From Clostridia bacterium (GTDB lineage Bacteria > Bacillota > Clostridia > UBA1381), in contig JAGBHE010000076.1 of assembly GCA_017935675.1 (NCBI GenBank), forward strand, positions 49,947 to 113,946: DNA of 64,000 nt. Reading direction: 5' to 3'. This document shows, piece after piece, positions 16,167 through 25,070 of the stretch. Under the pieces are notes generated by a model, which saw nothing but the letters and a program-made list of their open reading frames with translations, made no database searches and was not told where the DNA came from. Every line of letters begins with the position of its first letter. The stretch's first letter is position 1. The position numbers were made by a program, and so were the translations under genes.

Positions 16167-17000
16167 TTATTTACTCATCAATGCATTTTTTCTGTAGCGT
16201 CCCGGTGAAATACCTGTTTTTTTCTTAAACACACGCCCGAAATAATATACGTCATTATATCCTGCAAGAGCTGATATTTCCTCGATTTTTTTATTTGTAT
16301 TTTCAAGCAGCTCAGCCGCGGCGTTTATCCGTCTGTCGCTCAGATACTCATTCGGCGAAAAACCGGTCATTCGGCGGAAGCATACCCTGTAATGAGCCTC
16401 ACTCATATTTTCAAGCTTTGCAAGCTCGCTTACCTTGATATTCTTCTGATAATTTTCATGTATATATGATATTGATTTGAACAGCTCGCGCCTTCCCTGT
16501 ACCCTATGAATATTCCTTGAAAAGAATGTAAGGATTTCCACAAGCAGCGATGAAGCCGACAGGTCAAAAAATTCATCGTTTATTACAAATTCTCTGAACA
16601 TCCTCTGCCAATATTCCTCAGCCCCCTTATGAACTCCCGCGTCAAGAAGTGTGTTGGTCGGCAGCCTCAGGCAGTCAAGAAGCTTTTCAGTTTCCCCGCC
16701 CGTAAAATGAATCCATATATAATTAACCCTTAAATCACCAACGGTATAATAAAAAAACGGTGTTTCCGGACGGATAATAAGAAGATGTCCCGCATTCATT
16801 ACAAAGCACGACTCCCCAAGCTCCATATTCATTTGTCCGCCGATAATATATATAAGATAAAAATCACGCCTTACCGCCCTTGTGGAAACATCACGGCTTT
16901 CGTCAACTGCTCCCGCACAGTTAACGCTCAAACGGATTTCAGTGTTGCATATATTGGCGTCTTTTTCAAGAGGCGTATTATAATATGTCTGCAGCTTCAT
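16167..17000 (-). CDS. AraC family transcriptional regulator
   Basis: 277 residues: an N-terminal cupin-like ligand-binding domain (about 1-165) and a C-terminal double helix-turn-helix (about 180-275; IKVSELAKLENMSEAHY and IEEISALAGYNDVYYFGRVF, the second being the family signature). The ATG at 17000 follows AAGGAG; longer in-frame sequence upstream is hydrophobic nonsense crossing the intergenic region. It is divergent from the DUF4091 gene, so it probably controls it in response to a sugar or glycan. Confidence 0.88.
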   Translation of the reverse strand: MKLQTYYNTPLEKDANICNTEIRLSVNCAGAVDESRDVSTRAVRRDFYLIYIIGGQMNMELGESCFVMNAGHLLIIRPETPFFYYTVGDLRVNYIWIHFTGGETEKLLDCLRLPTNTLLDAGVHKGAEEYWQRMFREFVINDEFFDLSASSLLVEILTFFSRNIHRVQGRRELFKSISYIHENYQKNIKVSELAKLENMSEAHYRVCFRRMTGFSPNEYLSDRRINAAAELLENTNKKIEEISALAGYNDVYYFGRVFKKKTGISPGRYRKNALMSK

Positions 17001-17140
17001 TGTATCCACAGCTCCTTTTTCGTAAAATCCTCGAAAAGTACATTTTTTTAATTGTTCTGTACATTGAAATGCCATTATGGTTATTATACAATATAAATAT
17101 ATTAAAATCAATACCAAAAAACAAAAAAGGAGTTTTTCAG

Positions 17141-18787
17141 ATGAACATATGCATAAAACAAATTTCATCCCTTGAAAAAATACGAAATAAGGAGGATATG
17201 AACACCCCCTGCATAACAAATAAAACCATACTTGCCGGCGAATGCTTTTCATACCAGATAGGAGTATTTGCGGCAGAAACAACTGAGCTGAAGCTTTCTG
17301 TAGTTTCCCCGATAAAAGAATATGTAAAGCTGTATCTTGTAAAAGGAGTTTTCGCTGATTTTCCCGTATATCAGGAATGCTGTGATGATGATTTCATAAC
17401 AAAAACACCGGGTATAATTCCCGACCTGCTTGTACCCGCCGAAACTGAAGACAACAGCCTTAGGCTGTCCGGCAATGCTGAATCAATATGGGTGGAGCTC
17501 AAATCGCCGCGCGGGCTTGCAGCCGGTGAATATCCTATAACCGTCTGCTTAGAATGTGTCGGTTCCTCAGAAGCTGCAAGCTTCAGCCAGACTCTTAAGC
17601 TCAGCGTGCTTCCCGCCCCCCTTCCGAAGCAGGAAACAATTTTTACACAGTGGTTTCATGCAGACTGTATTGCAGATGCGCATAATGTTGAAATATACAG
17701 CGAGAAGCACTGGGAGCTGATTGATAAATATATGCAGATGGCGGCTGAGCTGGGTATAAACATGCTTCTCACACCGGTTATAACACCACCCCTTGACACC
17801 GCGCCGGGAGCAGCCCGTCCCTGCACACAACTTGTTAAAATAGAAAAAAAAGGGGAAAAATTCATTTTTGATTTTTCACTTCTCAAGCGCTGGATAGACC
17901 TCTGCCGCAAACACGGCATAGAATATTTTGAAATTTCACATCTGTTCTCCCAGTGGGGACTCGAATATTCTCCGAATATACGCGTAAAAGAGAATGGGCG
18001 CGAATTTTATATGTTCGGCTGGGATGTCAAGGCTGCGGATAAGTCCTATAAGGATTTTCTTGAAAGCCTTCTTCCAGAGCTGACAGCATTTCTGAAATCT
18101 GAAGGAATTGCGGATAAATGTTATTTTCACATTTCAGATGAGCCTAAAATTCAGCATATTGATGCATACAGGTATGCATATAATCTTGTGAAACCCATGC
18201 TTGAAGGCTTTAAAACCATGGACGCGCTTTCAAATCTTGAGTTTTTCAAAAGCGGGCTTGTTCCGACACCGGTCACATCGTCAAATCACATTGAGCCGTT
18301 TCTTGAATACGGGGTTGATAACCAATGGGTTTATTACTGCTGCGCTCAGCATACAAAGGTAGGAAACCGCTTTATTGCAATGCCCTCCTACAGAAACAGA
18401 ATACTCGGTCTGCAAATATATAAATTCGGTATAAAAGGCTTCCTTCAATGGGGCTATAACTTTTATTACTGTTCCCTTTCACGCTTTGCCGTGAATCCGT
18501 ATATAAACACCTCATGCAATAAGGCATACCCCTCCGGAGATGCATTTTCAGTATATCCCGGTACGGACGGCCCCCTTCCGTCCCTTCGTGCACTGATTTT
18601 CCGCGAAGCATTGCAGGATATCGAAATTTGCCGGATGCTGGAACGCCTTATCGGCCGTGATGCGGTTATCGAAATGATTGATAAAGAAGCAGGAATGAAT
18701 CTTACCTTTTCCGAATATCCGAGAAACAGCAGTTTTATTCCAAATCTGATTGAAAAAATGGAGAAAATGATTAAAGAAAGGCTTTAA
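17141..18787 (+). CDS. DUF4091 domain protein (putative glycoside hydrolase)
   Basis: 548 residues without a signal peptide. The N-terminal ~170 residues are beta-rich; the remainder resembles a TIM-barrel, with KHWELIDKYMQMAAELGINM, HISDEP (a candidate catalytic acidic stretch), FGIKGFLQWGYNFY and a C-terminal SVYPGTDGPLPSLRALIFRE block typical of DUF4091 proteins. Such genes are common near glycan-use loci, but no activity can be assigned. The ATG at 17141 follows AAAGGAG. It is divergently paired with an AraC regulator and ends in a shared terminator. Confidence 0.75.
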   Translation: MNICIKQISSLEKIRNKEDMNTPCITNKTILAGECFSYQIGVFAAETTELKLSVVSPIKEYVKLYLVKGVFADFPVYQECCDDDFITKTPGIIPDLLVPAETEDNSLRLSGNAESIWVELKSPRGLAAGEYPITVCLECVGSSEAASFSQTLKLSVLPAPLPKQETIFTQWFHADCIADAHNVEIYSEKHWELIDKYMQMAAELGINMLLTPVITPPLDTAPGAARPCTQLVKIEKKGEKFIFDFSLLKRWIDLCRKHGIEYFEISHLFSQWGLEYSPNIRVKENGREFYMFGWDVKAADKSYKDFLESLLPELTAFLKSEGIADKCYFHISDEPKIQHIDAYRYAYNLVKPMLEGFKTMDALSNLEFFKSGLVPTPVTSSNHIEPFLEYGVDNQWVYYCCAQHTKVGNRFIAMPSYRNRILGLQIYKFGIKGFLQWGYNFYYCSLSRFAVNPYINTSCNKAYPSGDAFSVYPGTDGPLPSLRALIFREALQDIEICRMLERLIGRDAVIEMIDKEAGMNLTFSEYPRNSSFIPNLIEKMEKMIKERL

Positions 18788-18792
18788 CCGTT

Positions 18793-18842
18793 AAAAAGCT
18801 GCCGCATACGGGAACTATTATCCCCGGCGGCAGCTTTTTTTA
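18793..18842. terminator. Bidirectional terminator between DUF4091 gene and purF-like gene
   Basis: AAAAAGCTGCCGC (18793-18805) pairs with GCGGCAGCTTTTTT (18827-18840); T runs occur on both strands, serving the two convergent genes. Confidence 0.85.
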
Positions 18843-20264
18843 TTATTCTTCTCCGCTCCAGCAGTACGTACACAGCCGGCACGGCTCAATCCCCACAGAC
18901 TTCACGAGATCATCAAGCCTGTGATAGGCAAGAGAAGTAAAGTGCAGTTCTTTACCTATTCTGTCAACCATTTTCTTATATTTTTCACTTTCAGGATTCG
19001 CGTATTCCTTAACAGTTGCCTCATCCGGGTCTTTGCCCTCAAGCTCCTTTATCACACGGCGCGTAATCAGCTCCATTTCAGAGGTTGAGCGCGAAAAATT
19101 CAGATATTTGCAGCCGAACATCAGCGGCGGACAGCCGGTTCTTATATGAACCTCTTTTGCTCCGCTGTTATACAGAAACTCCGTTGTTTCGCGCAGCTGC
19201 GTTCCCCGCACTATAGAATCGTCAATGAGCAGAAGCCGCTTATCCTTGATAAGGTCATGTATCGGAATAAGCTTCATTTTTGCAATAAGATTACGTTTGC
19301 TCTGATGAGTCGGCATAAACGACCGCGGCCATGTAGGTGTGTATTTTACAAAGGGCCGTGAATATTTTATACCGGATTTGTTTGCGTAGCCGATAGCATG
19401 GGCAACTCCGGAATCCGGAATCCCGGCAACTATATCAGGCTTCACATCACCGCGCTCCTTCATATCACGTTCCGCAAGGTGACTGCCGCAGTTATATCTC
19501 ATTCTTTCAACGCTTATGCCCTCATATGCTGACGATGGATAACCGTAATACACCCAAAGGAAGGTACATATTTTCATTTTATCTCCGGGAGCTGCAAGAG
19601 TTTTAACTCCGTCAGCCGTCATTACGACAATCTCACCGGGGCCAAGGGTTTTATAATCCGTATATCCGAGGTTCAGATAAGCGAAGCTCTCAAAGCTTGC
19701 ACAAAAGCCTGATTCTTTTTGACCTATGCACACAGGCGTTCTTCCAAGCTTGTCCCTCGCGGCATATATCCCCTTCGGGGTAAGAATCAGCATGCTCATT
19801 GAACCGTCAATTATCTCCTGTGCATATCTTATGCCGTCAATAAAATTATCCTTTTGATTAATTATCGCAGCCACAAGCTCCGTCTGATTAATTTCACCGT
19901 TCTGCATTTCAAAAAAATGTGTGTGTTCCTTTATTATATCCCTGACAAGCTCGTCCCCATTGTTTATTTTTCCCACCGTAGTTATTGCAAACGTACCGTG
20001 ATGCGACCTTATGAGAATCGGCTGAGCCTCAAAATCGGAAATACATCCTATTCCGAGATTGCCGTGCATTGTATTAAGTTCATCTGCAAATTTTGTCCTG
20101 AAGGGCGAATTTTCTATATTGTGAATCGCCTTATCAAAGTTGTTTTCTGTGCTGTAAACCGCCAGACCGGCGCGTCTTGTCCCGAGATGCGAATGATAGT
20201 CCACACCGAAAAACAAATCAAAAACGCAATCTTCCTTAGATGCCGTACCAAAAAAACCACCCAT
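18843..20264 (-). CDS. Amidophosphoribosyltransferase-like protein without the glutaminase cysteine
   Basis: 473 residues. The C-terminal half is a clear type I phosphoribosyltransferase of the PurF kind: KRLLLIDDSIVRGTQLRET is the PRPP loop, and cysteines in GCPPLMFGC and CRLCTYC could be cluster ligands. The N-terminal half resembles class II glutamine amidotransferases, but the mature N-terminus reads Met-Gly-Gly-Phe-Phe-Gly where PurF has the nucleophilic Cys; the usual HRGQES and HNGN motifs read HLGTRRAG and VGKINNG. Glutaminase activity is therefore unlikely. It may use free ammonia or have another role. It lies 43 bases after rapZ. Confidence 0.8.
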   Translation of the reverse strand: MGGFFGTASKEDCVFDLFFGVDYHSHLGTRRAGLAVYSTENNFDKAIHNIENSPFRTKFADELNTMHGNLGIGCISDFEAQPILIRSHHGTFAITTVGKINNGDELVRDIIKEHTHFFEMQNGEINQTELVAAIINQKDNFIDGIRYAQEIIDGSMSMLILTPKGIYAARDKLGRTPVCIGQKESGFCASFESFAYLNLGYTDYKTLGPGEIVVMTADGVKTLAAPGDKMKICTFLWVYYGYPSSAYEGISVERMRYNCGSHLAERDMKERGDVKPDIVAGIPDSGVAHAIGYANKSGIKYSRPFVKYTPTWPRSFMPTHQSKRNLIAKMKLIPIHDLIKDKRLLLIDDSIVRGTQLRETTEFLYNSGAKEVHIRTGCPPLMFGCKYLNFSRSTSEMELITRRVIKELEGKDPDEATVKEYANPESEKYKKMVDRIGKELHFTSLAYHRLDDLVKSVGIEPCRLCTYCWSGEE

Positions 20265-20307
20265 ATAAATTTATCTTCCTTTCAGCTCCGGGCTCCCGCC
20301 CGTTTTC

Positions 20308-21171
20308 TTATTCCTTTTCTATATCTCTGTATATACAGTTTGAATTGTATCCCATTTCATTTAATTTTGCTGCAAGCAGATTGGTCATTGTAACACTTCT
20401 GTGCTTTCCGCCAGTACAACCTATAGCTATTGTCAGCGTTGTTTTTCCTTCCTTAATATACAGCGGAAGCAGAAATTCTATCATATCCTCCAGCTTTTCC
20501 ATAAACTGAACGCTTTCGGGGAACTGCATGACATAGTCCTGTACCTCCTTGTTGTTTCCCGTCTTGTGCTTCAGCTCTTCAATGTAAAACGGATTTGGAA
20601 AGCATCGGACATCAAAAACAAGATCCGCATCAAGAGGTGCTCCGTACTTGAACCCAAAAGCCATAACATGAACGTATATATTCGACGCTGTCGTATCAGA
20701 TGTATAAATATCCTTAAGCTTTTCATAAAGGTCCCTGAGCTTAAGCACCGATGTATCTATAACAACATCCGCCGCATTATAAAGCTCTTTAAGCATTTCG
20801 CGCTCAAGACAAATACTTTCAACAAGCCCTCCGTCAAGATTGAGCGGATGATTGCGCCTTGTTTCCTTATACCTCTTTACAAGTGTTGCATTATTTGCAT
20901 CGAGAAAAAGCAAATCACATCTGTGTCCCTCGCTTCTTATAAGCTTAATCTGCTCCAGAAGCTCGGCAATCATACTTCCTACACGGGCGTCTATTACAAG
21001 CACTACATTGGCGTTATCTCCGCCGATTGATTTGTACATCTCCATAAGCCTCGGAATGAGCACCGGCGGAAGATTATCAATGCAAAAAAATCCGATGTCC
21101 TCAAAAAATCTTATTGCCTGCGTCTTTCCGGCACCTGACATTCCCGTAACTATAATGAGCCGCATATTCAT
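20308..21171 (-). CDS. rapZ: RNase adapter / nucleotide-binding protein RapZ
   Basis: 287 residues. N-terminal P-loop IIVTGMSGAGKT (Walker A about residues 10-17), a DNLPP segment, and the conserved C-terminal IAIGCTGGKHRSV motif. In E. coli RapZ steers RNase E on GlmZ; in Bacillota (YvcJ) it is a GTPase/ATPase linked to carbon and envelope metabolism. It follows hprK-murB, a conserved neighbourhood. Confidence 0.95.
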   Translation of the reverse strand: MNMRLIIVTGMSGAGKTQAIRFFEDIGFFCIDNLPPVLIPRLMEMYKSIGGDNANVVLVIDARVGSMIAELLEQIKLIRSEGHRCDLLFLDANNATLVKRYKETRRNHPLNLDGGLVESICLEREMLKELYNAADVVIDTSVLKLRDLYEKLKDIYTSDTTASNIYVHVMAFGFKYGAPLDADLVFDVRCFPNPFYIEELKHKTGNNKEVQDYVMQFPESVQFMEKLEDMIEFLLPLYIKEGKTTLTIAIGCTGGKHRSVTMTNLLAAKLNEMGYNSNCIYRDIEKE

Positions 21172-21206
21172 TTACCTCTTTCGTTAAACACCGCAGCTGC
21201 TTTGCT

Positions 21207-22112
21207 TTATTCTCCGAGAAACCTGACCTCAGGCTCAAGCGTCACAGCAAACCGTTCATAAACCTTTTTTCTTACTTCATCTGAAAGCGCCTTTATATCA
21301 GCACAGGTAGCTCCGCCCTTATTGATAATAAAACCGGCGTGCTTTTCGCTTACCTGCGCACCGCCGACGGTAAGGCCGCGCAGTCCGGCATCCTGTATAA
21401 GCTTTCCTGCAAAATGCCCCTCCGGCCGCTTGAAAAAGCTTCCTGCACTCGGATATTCAAGAGGCTGAGACGCGCTGCGCCTCGTGAGATATTCCTCCAT
21501 GAGCCCGCGTATCTCAGACTGCTTTCCCGCTCTTCCTCTGAGCCTTGCTCCCGTAATAACCGCGTCTGTGTTTTTCATGAAATATGATTTCCTGTAGCCG
21601 TACTCAAGGCTCTCCGCAGCTGCGCAATGCAGCTCTCCGTCCTTTATATAAGTAACACTTTCAACAAGACTGCTTATTTCGCCGCCGTATGCTCCGGCAT
21701 TCATTACAAGCGCACCGCCGAGATTTCCGGGAATACCGGCAAGGAATTCAAAGCCGGCAATATCATTTTTTGCAGCAAGCTCCGCAACTGCGGAAAGCTT
21801 TGCTCCCGCGCCTGCCCTGATTTCATTATTGCCGCTGACCTCAACAGAGCTCATGCCCTTACCGACACATATAACAAGACCTCTGAAGCCCTCGTCGGAT
21901 GCGATAATATTTGAACCGTTTCCGAGCACTGCGGCAGATATTCCGCTCTCGCTGCAAAAATCAAGAATTGCCCTTATATTTCCGTCGCACGCATATATGA
22001 AGCCGTCACATATACCGCCCACTCCCATTGAGGTGTGCCTGCAAAGGGGCTCATCAAATACAATATCCTCAAAAGCTTCCTTCAGCCTATCCTTTAAACC
22101 CTCATCAAACAA
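21207..22112 (-). CDS. murB: UDP-N-acetylenolpyruvoylglucosamine reductase
   Basis: FAD enzyme that reduces UDP-enolpyruvyl-GlcNAc to UDP-MurNAc, the second committed step of peptidoglycan synthesis after MurA. 301 residues with LGNGSNIIASDEGF and GIPGNLGGALVMNAGAYG (FAD/substrate loops) and YPSAGSFFKRP with the catalytic serine. The start is taken as TTG at 22112, 9 bases after GGAGG, overlapping the end of hprK by 8 bases. Longer upstream sequence lies wholly within hprK. Confidence 0.94.
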   Translation of the reverse strand: MFDEGLKDRLKEAFEDIVFDEPLCRHTSMGVGGICDGFIYACDGNIRAILDFCSESGISAAVLGNGSNIIASDEGFRGLVICVGKGMSSVEVSGNNEIRAGAGAKLSAVAELAAKNDIAGFEFLAGIPGNLGGALVMNAGAYGGEISSLVESVTYIKDGELHCAAAESLEYGYRKSYFMKNTDAVITGARLRGRAGKQSEIRGLMEEYLTRRSASQPLEYPSAGSFFKRPEGHFAGKLIQDAGLRGLTVGGAQVSEKHAGFIINKGGATCADIKALSDEVRKKVYERFAVTLEPEVRFLGE

Positions 22113-23067
22113 TTTCGTTTTCCTCCATAGCCATGTTTTTTTCCATCTCACGCATAAGTCGGTTATTAAGCTCAACAGCAGCATTATATCCCATTTTCTT
22201 TTGTCTGTTATTCATCGCGGCAACCTCTACAATAACGGCAAGATTTCTGCCGAGCTTAACGGGAATTGTTATAGACGGTATATTTATACCCATAATATTT
22301 GTATATTCATCAACCATTCCGAGCCTGTCGTACTGCTTGCCCTCAACCCACGGTTCAAGATGTATAATAAGGTCAATGCTTTCCGTATTTTTAACAGCGC
22401 CCATACCGAATATTTCCTTTATGTCCACAATTCCGATACCGCGCAGCTCAACAAAGTGCCTGATAACATCAGGAGATGTGCCGACAAGCGTCCGCTCCGA
22501 AACCCTCTTTATTTCAACAGCGTCGTCAGCCACAAGTCTGTGACCTCTTTTTACAAGCTCAATTGCCGTTTCGCTTTTTCCGACGCCGCTTTCTCCCATG
22601 ATAAGAATACCTTCGCCGTACACCTCTACAAGAACTCCGTGTCTTGTCCGCCTTGGTGCTATTTCAACATTCAGATAGCTTATAAGGGAGCTCATGAACG
22701 CCGATGTCTCCATCTCGGTGCGAAGAACTGTTCTGTTGTATTTTTCCGCCGCAGCGAGCAGCTCCGGAAAAGCGCGTATGTCACGTGTTATTATTACTGC
22801 CGGAAAATCGTAGCCGAAAAACCTGTCAAGCATAGCAGCTCTGTTCTCACCCGAGAACTGTTCAAGATACGTACATTCCACCTTACCCAGCACCTGTATG
22901 CGGGAGGTATCAAAATAGTCGAAAAAACCAACCATCTGCAGACCGGGTCTGTTCAAATCCGTTGAGGATATATAAATGCTGTCGATATCTGTCGACTCAT
23001 ATACGCGCTCAAGCTGAAAAGATTCTATTATCTTATTCAGAGCAATTTTGAATTCACTGTTTGCCAT
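22105..23067 (-). CDS. hprK: HPr kinase/phosphorylase
   Basis: Phosphorylates and dephosphorylates Ser46 of HPr, the switch for carbon catabolite control. 320 residues. HGVLVEVYGEG precedes the Walker A motif GESGVGKS (158-165), and the signature LRGIGIVDIKEIFG follows. The ATG at 23067 follows AAGGGAAG. First gene of the hprK-murB-rapZ-purF-like operon. Confidence 0.96.
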   Translation of the reverse strand: MANSEFKIALNKIIESFQLERVYESTDIDSIYISSTDLNRPGLQMVGFFDYFDTSRIQVLGKVECTYLEQFSGENRAAMLDRFFGYDFPAVIITRDIRAFPELLAAAEKYNRTVLRTEMETSAFMSSLISYLNVEIAPRRTRHGVLVEVYGEGILIMGESGVGKSETAIELVKRGHRLVADDAVEIKRVSERTLVGTSPDVIRHFVELRGIGIVDIKEIFGMGAVKNTESIDLIIHLEPWVEGKQYDRLGMVDEYTNIMGINIPSITIPVKLGRNLAVIVEVAAMNNRQKKMGYNAAVELNNRLMREMEKNMAMEENEIV

Positions 23068-23170
23068 AATGTTACTTCCCTTCATTGTTATCCGCAGTCT
23101 TCCCTCCGGAAGCCCTTTTTGTACAGAACAAAACAAAGTACGCTTATTCTACAATAACTACCATACATAT

Positions 23171-23200
23171 ATTATACTATATTTTTTTCAATTTTTAAAT
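23171..23200 (-). promoter_or_regulatory. Probable promoter of the hprK operon
   Basis: TATAAT (23176-23171) on the minus strand, with TTTAAA 17 bases upstream, lies about 100 bases before the hprK start. The region 23068-23397 between hprK and rpmB is otherwise a very AT-rich divergent promoter region with no coding signal. Confidence 0.4.
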
Positions 23201-23322
23201 AGATTTTTTATAAATTTTGAAGAAAAATATATAGAAAATTTTTTTCTTTTTTTAAATTATATGTGCAAATCAATGTTTTTTTTCTCAAAATCCAAAAAAA
23301 ATAATTTTTTTTTTTAAAACAC

Positions 23323-23351
23323 TTGCAATTTACGCAGTTTTATGTTAAAAT
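23323..23351 (+). promoter_or_regulatory. Promoter of rpmB
   Basis: TTGCAA (23323-23328), 17 bases, TAAAAT (23346-23351), 46 bases upstream of the start codon. Confidence 0.55.
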
Positions 23352-23397
23352 ATCTTTTGTTATTGTATTAATTGAATGTTGTTGGAGGTGTAATATA

Positions 23398-23586
23398 ATG
23401 GCTAAATGTGATATCTGCGGCAAGGGCGTTACTTTCGGAATAAAAATGAGCCACTCGCACAGAAGATCCAATCGCGCTTGGAAGCCTAACGTAAGAAAGG
23501 TCAGAGCTGTAGTTAACGGTTCTGTAAAATCAGTTAATGTATGTACTCGTTGCCTTCGTTCCGGTAAGGTTGTCCGCGCCGTTTGA
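23398..23586 (+). CDS. rpmB: 50S ribosomal protein L28
   Basis: 62 residues, beginning MAKCDICGKGVTFG, with the NRAWKPNVRKVRA core and a second Cys pair in CTRCLRSGKV, i.e. the zinc-binding C+ form. GGAGGTG precedes the ATG. It is monocistronic, with its own promoter and terminator, and here lies far from thiN, its neighbour in Bacillus. Confidence 0.97.
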   Translation: MAKCDICGKGVTFGIKMSHSHRRSNRAWKPNVRKVRAVVNGSVKSVNVCTRCLRSGKVVRAV

Positions 23587-23604
23587 TAATTTTTTTTGAA
23601 GACT

Positions 23605-23635
23605 ACAGCTTGGCTAAAGGTCAAGCTGTTTTTTC
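23605..23635 (+). terminator. Terminator after rpmB
   Basis: ACAGCTTG (23605-23612) pairs with CAAGCTGT (23622-23629), followed by TTTTTC. Confidence 0.8.
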
Positions 23636-23695
23636 ATACAGGGCATATATGAGATTTCATAAAGATTAAAATTTGATTATTTTTTGAAAAAGGTC

Positions 23696-23723
23696 TTTAC
23701 ATTAGCTGATTTTGTGTTATAAT
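23696..23723 (+). promoter_or_regulatory. Promoter of the murA-walJ-rlmH group
   Basis: TTTACA (23696-23701), a 16-base spacer and TATAAT (23718-23723), 51 bases upstream of the TTG start. Confidence 0.6.
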
Positions 23724-23774
23724 TTATTTGTAATGTAAAATGCGCGTCAGGCCGCAAAAAGAGGTGTATCTTAA

Positions 23775-25052
23775 TTGGAAAAACTTATTATAAAGGGCGG
23801 CAGCCGTCTTTCGGGCTCTGTTGAAATCAGCGGAGCAAAAAATGCGGCAGTCGCAATTATTCCGGCCTGTATCCTGATAAAAGCAAAATGCAGACTTGAA
23901 AACGTTCCCAATATTGAGGACACAAAGCTGTTTATCAGAATATTACGGCTGCTGAACGCTGACATAACATACATTGATAAAAACACTGTTGAAATAGACT
24001 GCTCAGGGATAAACTCCTGCGAACCGGCAAGGGAGCTGACCCGCAAAATGCGCGGTTCAAGCTATCTTATGGGTGCGCTGCTGGGCAGATTCAATAAATT
24101 TATAATGGACACTCCCGGAGGCTGTGATTTCGGAACACGGCCGATTGACCAGCATATCAAGTGCTTCGAGGCTCTCGGAGGCGAAATCCAAACTATGGGA
24201 AGCGTTATTAAAGGTGAAGCAAAGGCTTTGACAGGCTCTAACATATACTTTGACGTTGTTTCCGTAGGTGCCACAATAAATGCTATTCTCGCCTCTGTAA
24301 ATGCGTCCGGAACAACAATTGTTGAAAATGCCGCAAAGGAGCCGCACATTGTTGACCTTGCAAACTTTTTAAACGCTATGGGCGCCAACATAAGAGGTGC
24401 CGGAACCGACACAATAAGAATTAAGGGTGTTGACGAGCTTCGGGGCGGAACATATACGATAATTCCCGACCAGATTGAAGCCGGAACCTTTATGATAGCA
24501 GCGGCAGCAACAAAGGGCGATGTAACTCTGACAAATGTAATTCCGAGGCATCTTGAGCCTATAACAGCAAAGCTCATGGAGGCGGGAGCAAAGGTTTTTG
24601 AATTTGAAGACAGCGTCCGCGTTTTTGTCCCGGAAAATACTGTCTTTAAAAAGATTAATTTTATTGCGCTTCCATATCCCGGTTTCCCCACCGATATGCA
24701 GCCACAGCTTGTAACCTTTCTTTCAACTGTTATCGGGACAAGCTCAGCCCGTGAAGGCGTATGGAACAACCGCTTTCGTTATGTCAATGAGCTTAAACGA
24801 ATGGGCGCAAGCATACGTGTTGAAGGGCAGCTTGCCATAATAGAAGGTGTTGAAAAGCTTTACGGCTCAGCCGTTACGGCTCATGACCTTCGCGCAGGTG
24901 CGGCAATGATAATCGCCGGTCTGATGGCTGAAGGCGTAACGGAGATTTCAGATATATACCATATAGACAGAGGCTATGAACGCTTTGTGGAAAAATTTGT
25001 TCAGCTCGGTGCTGATATAAAAAGAGTAACTGTTATAACGGATTACGAGTAA
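23775..25052 (+). CDS. murA: UDP-N-acetylglucosamine 1-carboxyvinyltransferase
   Basis: Transfers enolpyruvate from PEP to UDP-GlcNAc, the first committed step of peptidoglycan synthesis and the fosfomycin target. 425 residues; KNAAVAIIPA near the N-terminus and the active-site loop DTPGGCDFGTRP with Cys117 present, so fosfomycin sensitivity would be expected. The start is TTG at 23775, 8 bases after GAGGTG. Confidence 0.96.
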   Translation: MEKLIIKGGSRLSGSVEISGAKNAAVAIIPACILIKAKCRLENVPNIEDTKLFIRILRLLNADITYIDKNTVEIDCSGINSCEPARELTRKMRGSSYLMGALLGRFNKFIMDTPGGCDFGTRPIDQHIKCFEALGGEIQTMGSVIKGEAKALTGSNIYFDVVSVGATINAILASVNASGTTIVENAAKEPHIVDLANFLNAMGANIRGAGTDTIRIKGVDELRGGTYTIIPDQIEAGTFMIAAAATKGDVTLTNVIPRHLEPITAKLMEAGAKVFEFEDSVRVFVPENTVFKKINFIALPYPGFPTDMQPQLVTFLSTVIGTSSAREGVWNNRFRYVNELKRMGASIRVEGQLAIIEGVEKLYGSAVTAHDLRAGAAMIIAGLMAEGVTEISDIYHIDRGYERFVEKFVQLGADIKRVTVITDYE

Positions 25053-25070
25053 GCTGAGGGGTAGGTATAA

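Noticed and set aside
17001..17282. N-terminal extension of the AraC regulator to 371 residues
   Set aside because: The extension is hydrophobic and Cys-rich, crosses the divergent promoter region into the DUF4091 gene, and a proper ribosome binding site precedes the ATG at 17000.
21829..22965. A 378-codon plus-strand frame opposite hprK and murB
   Set aside because: It is fully antisense to two certain genes, has no ribosome binding site and has a Ser/His-rich composition typical of a shadow frame.
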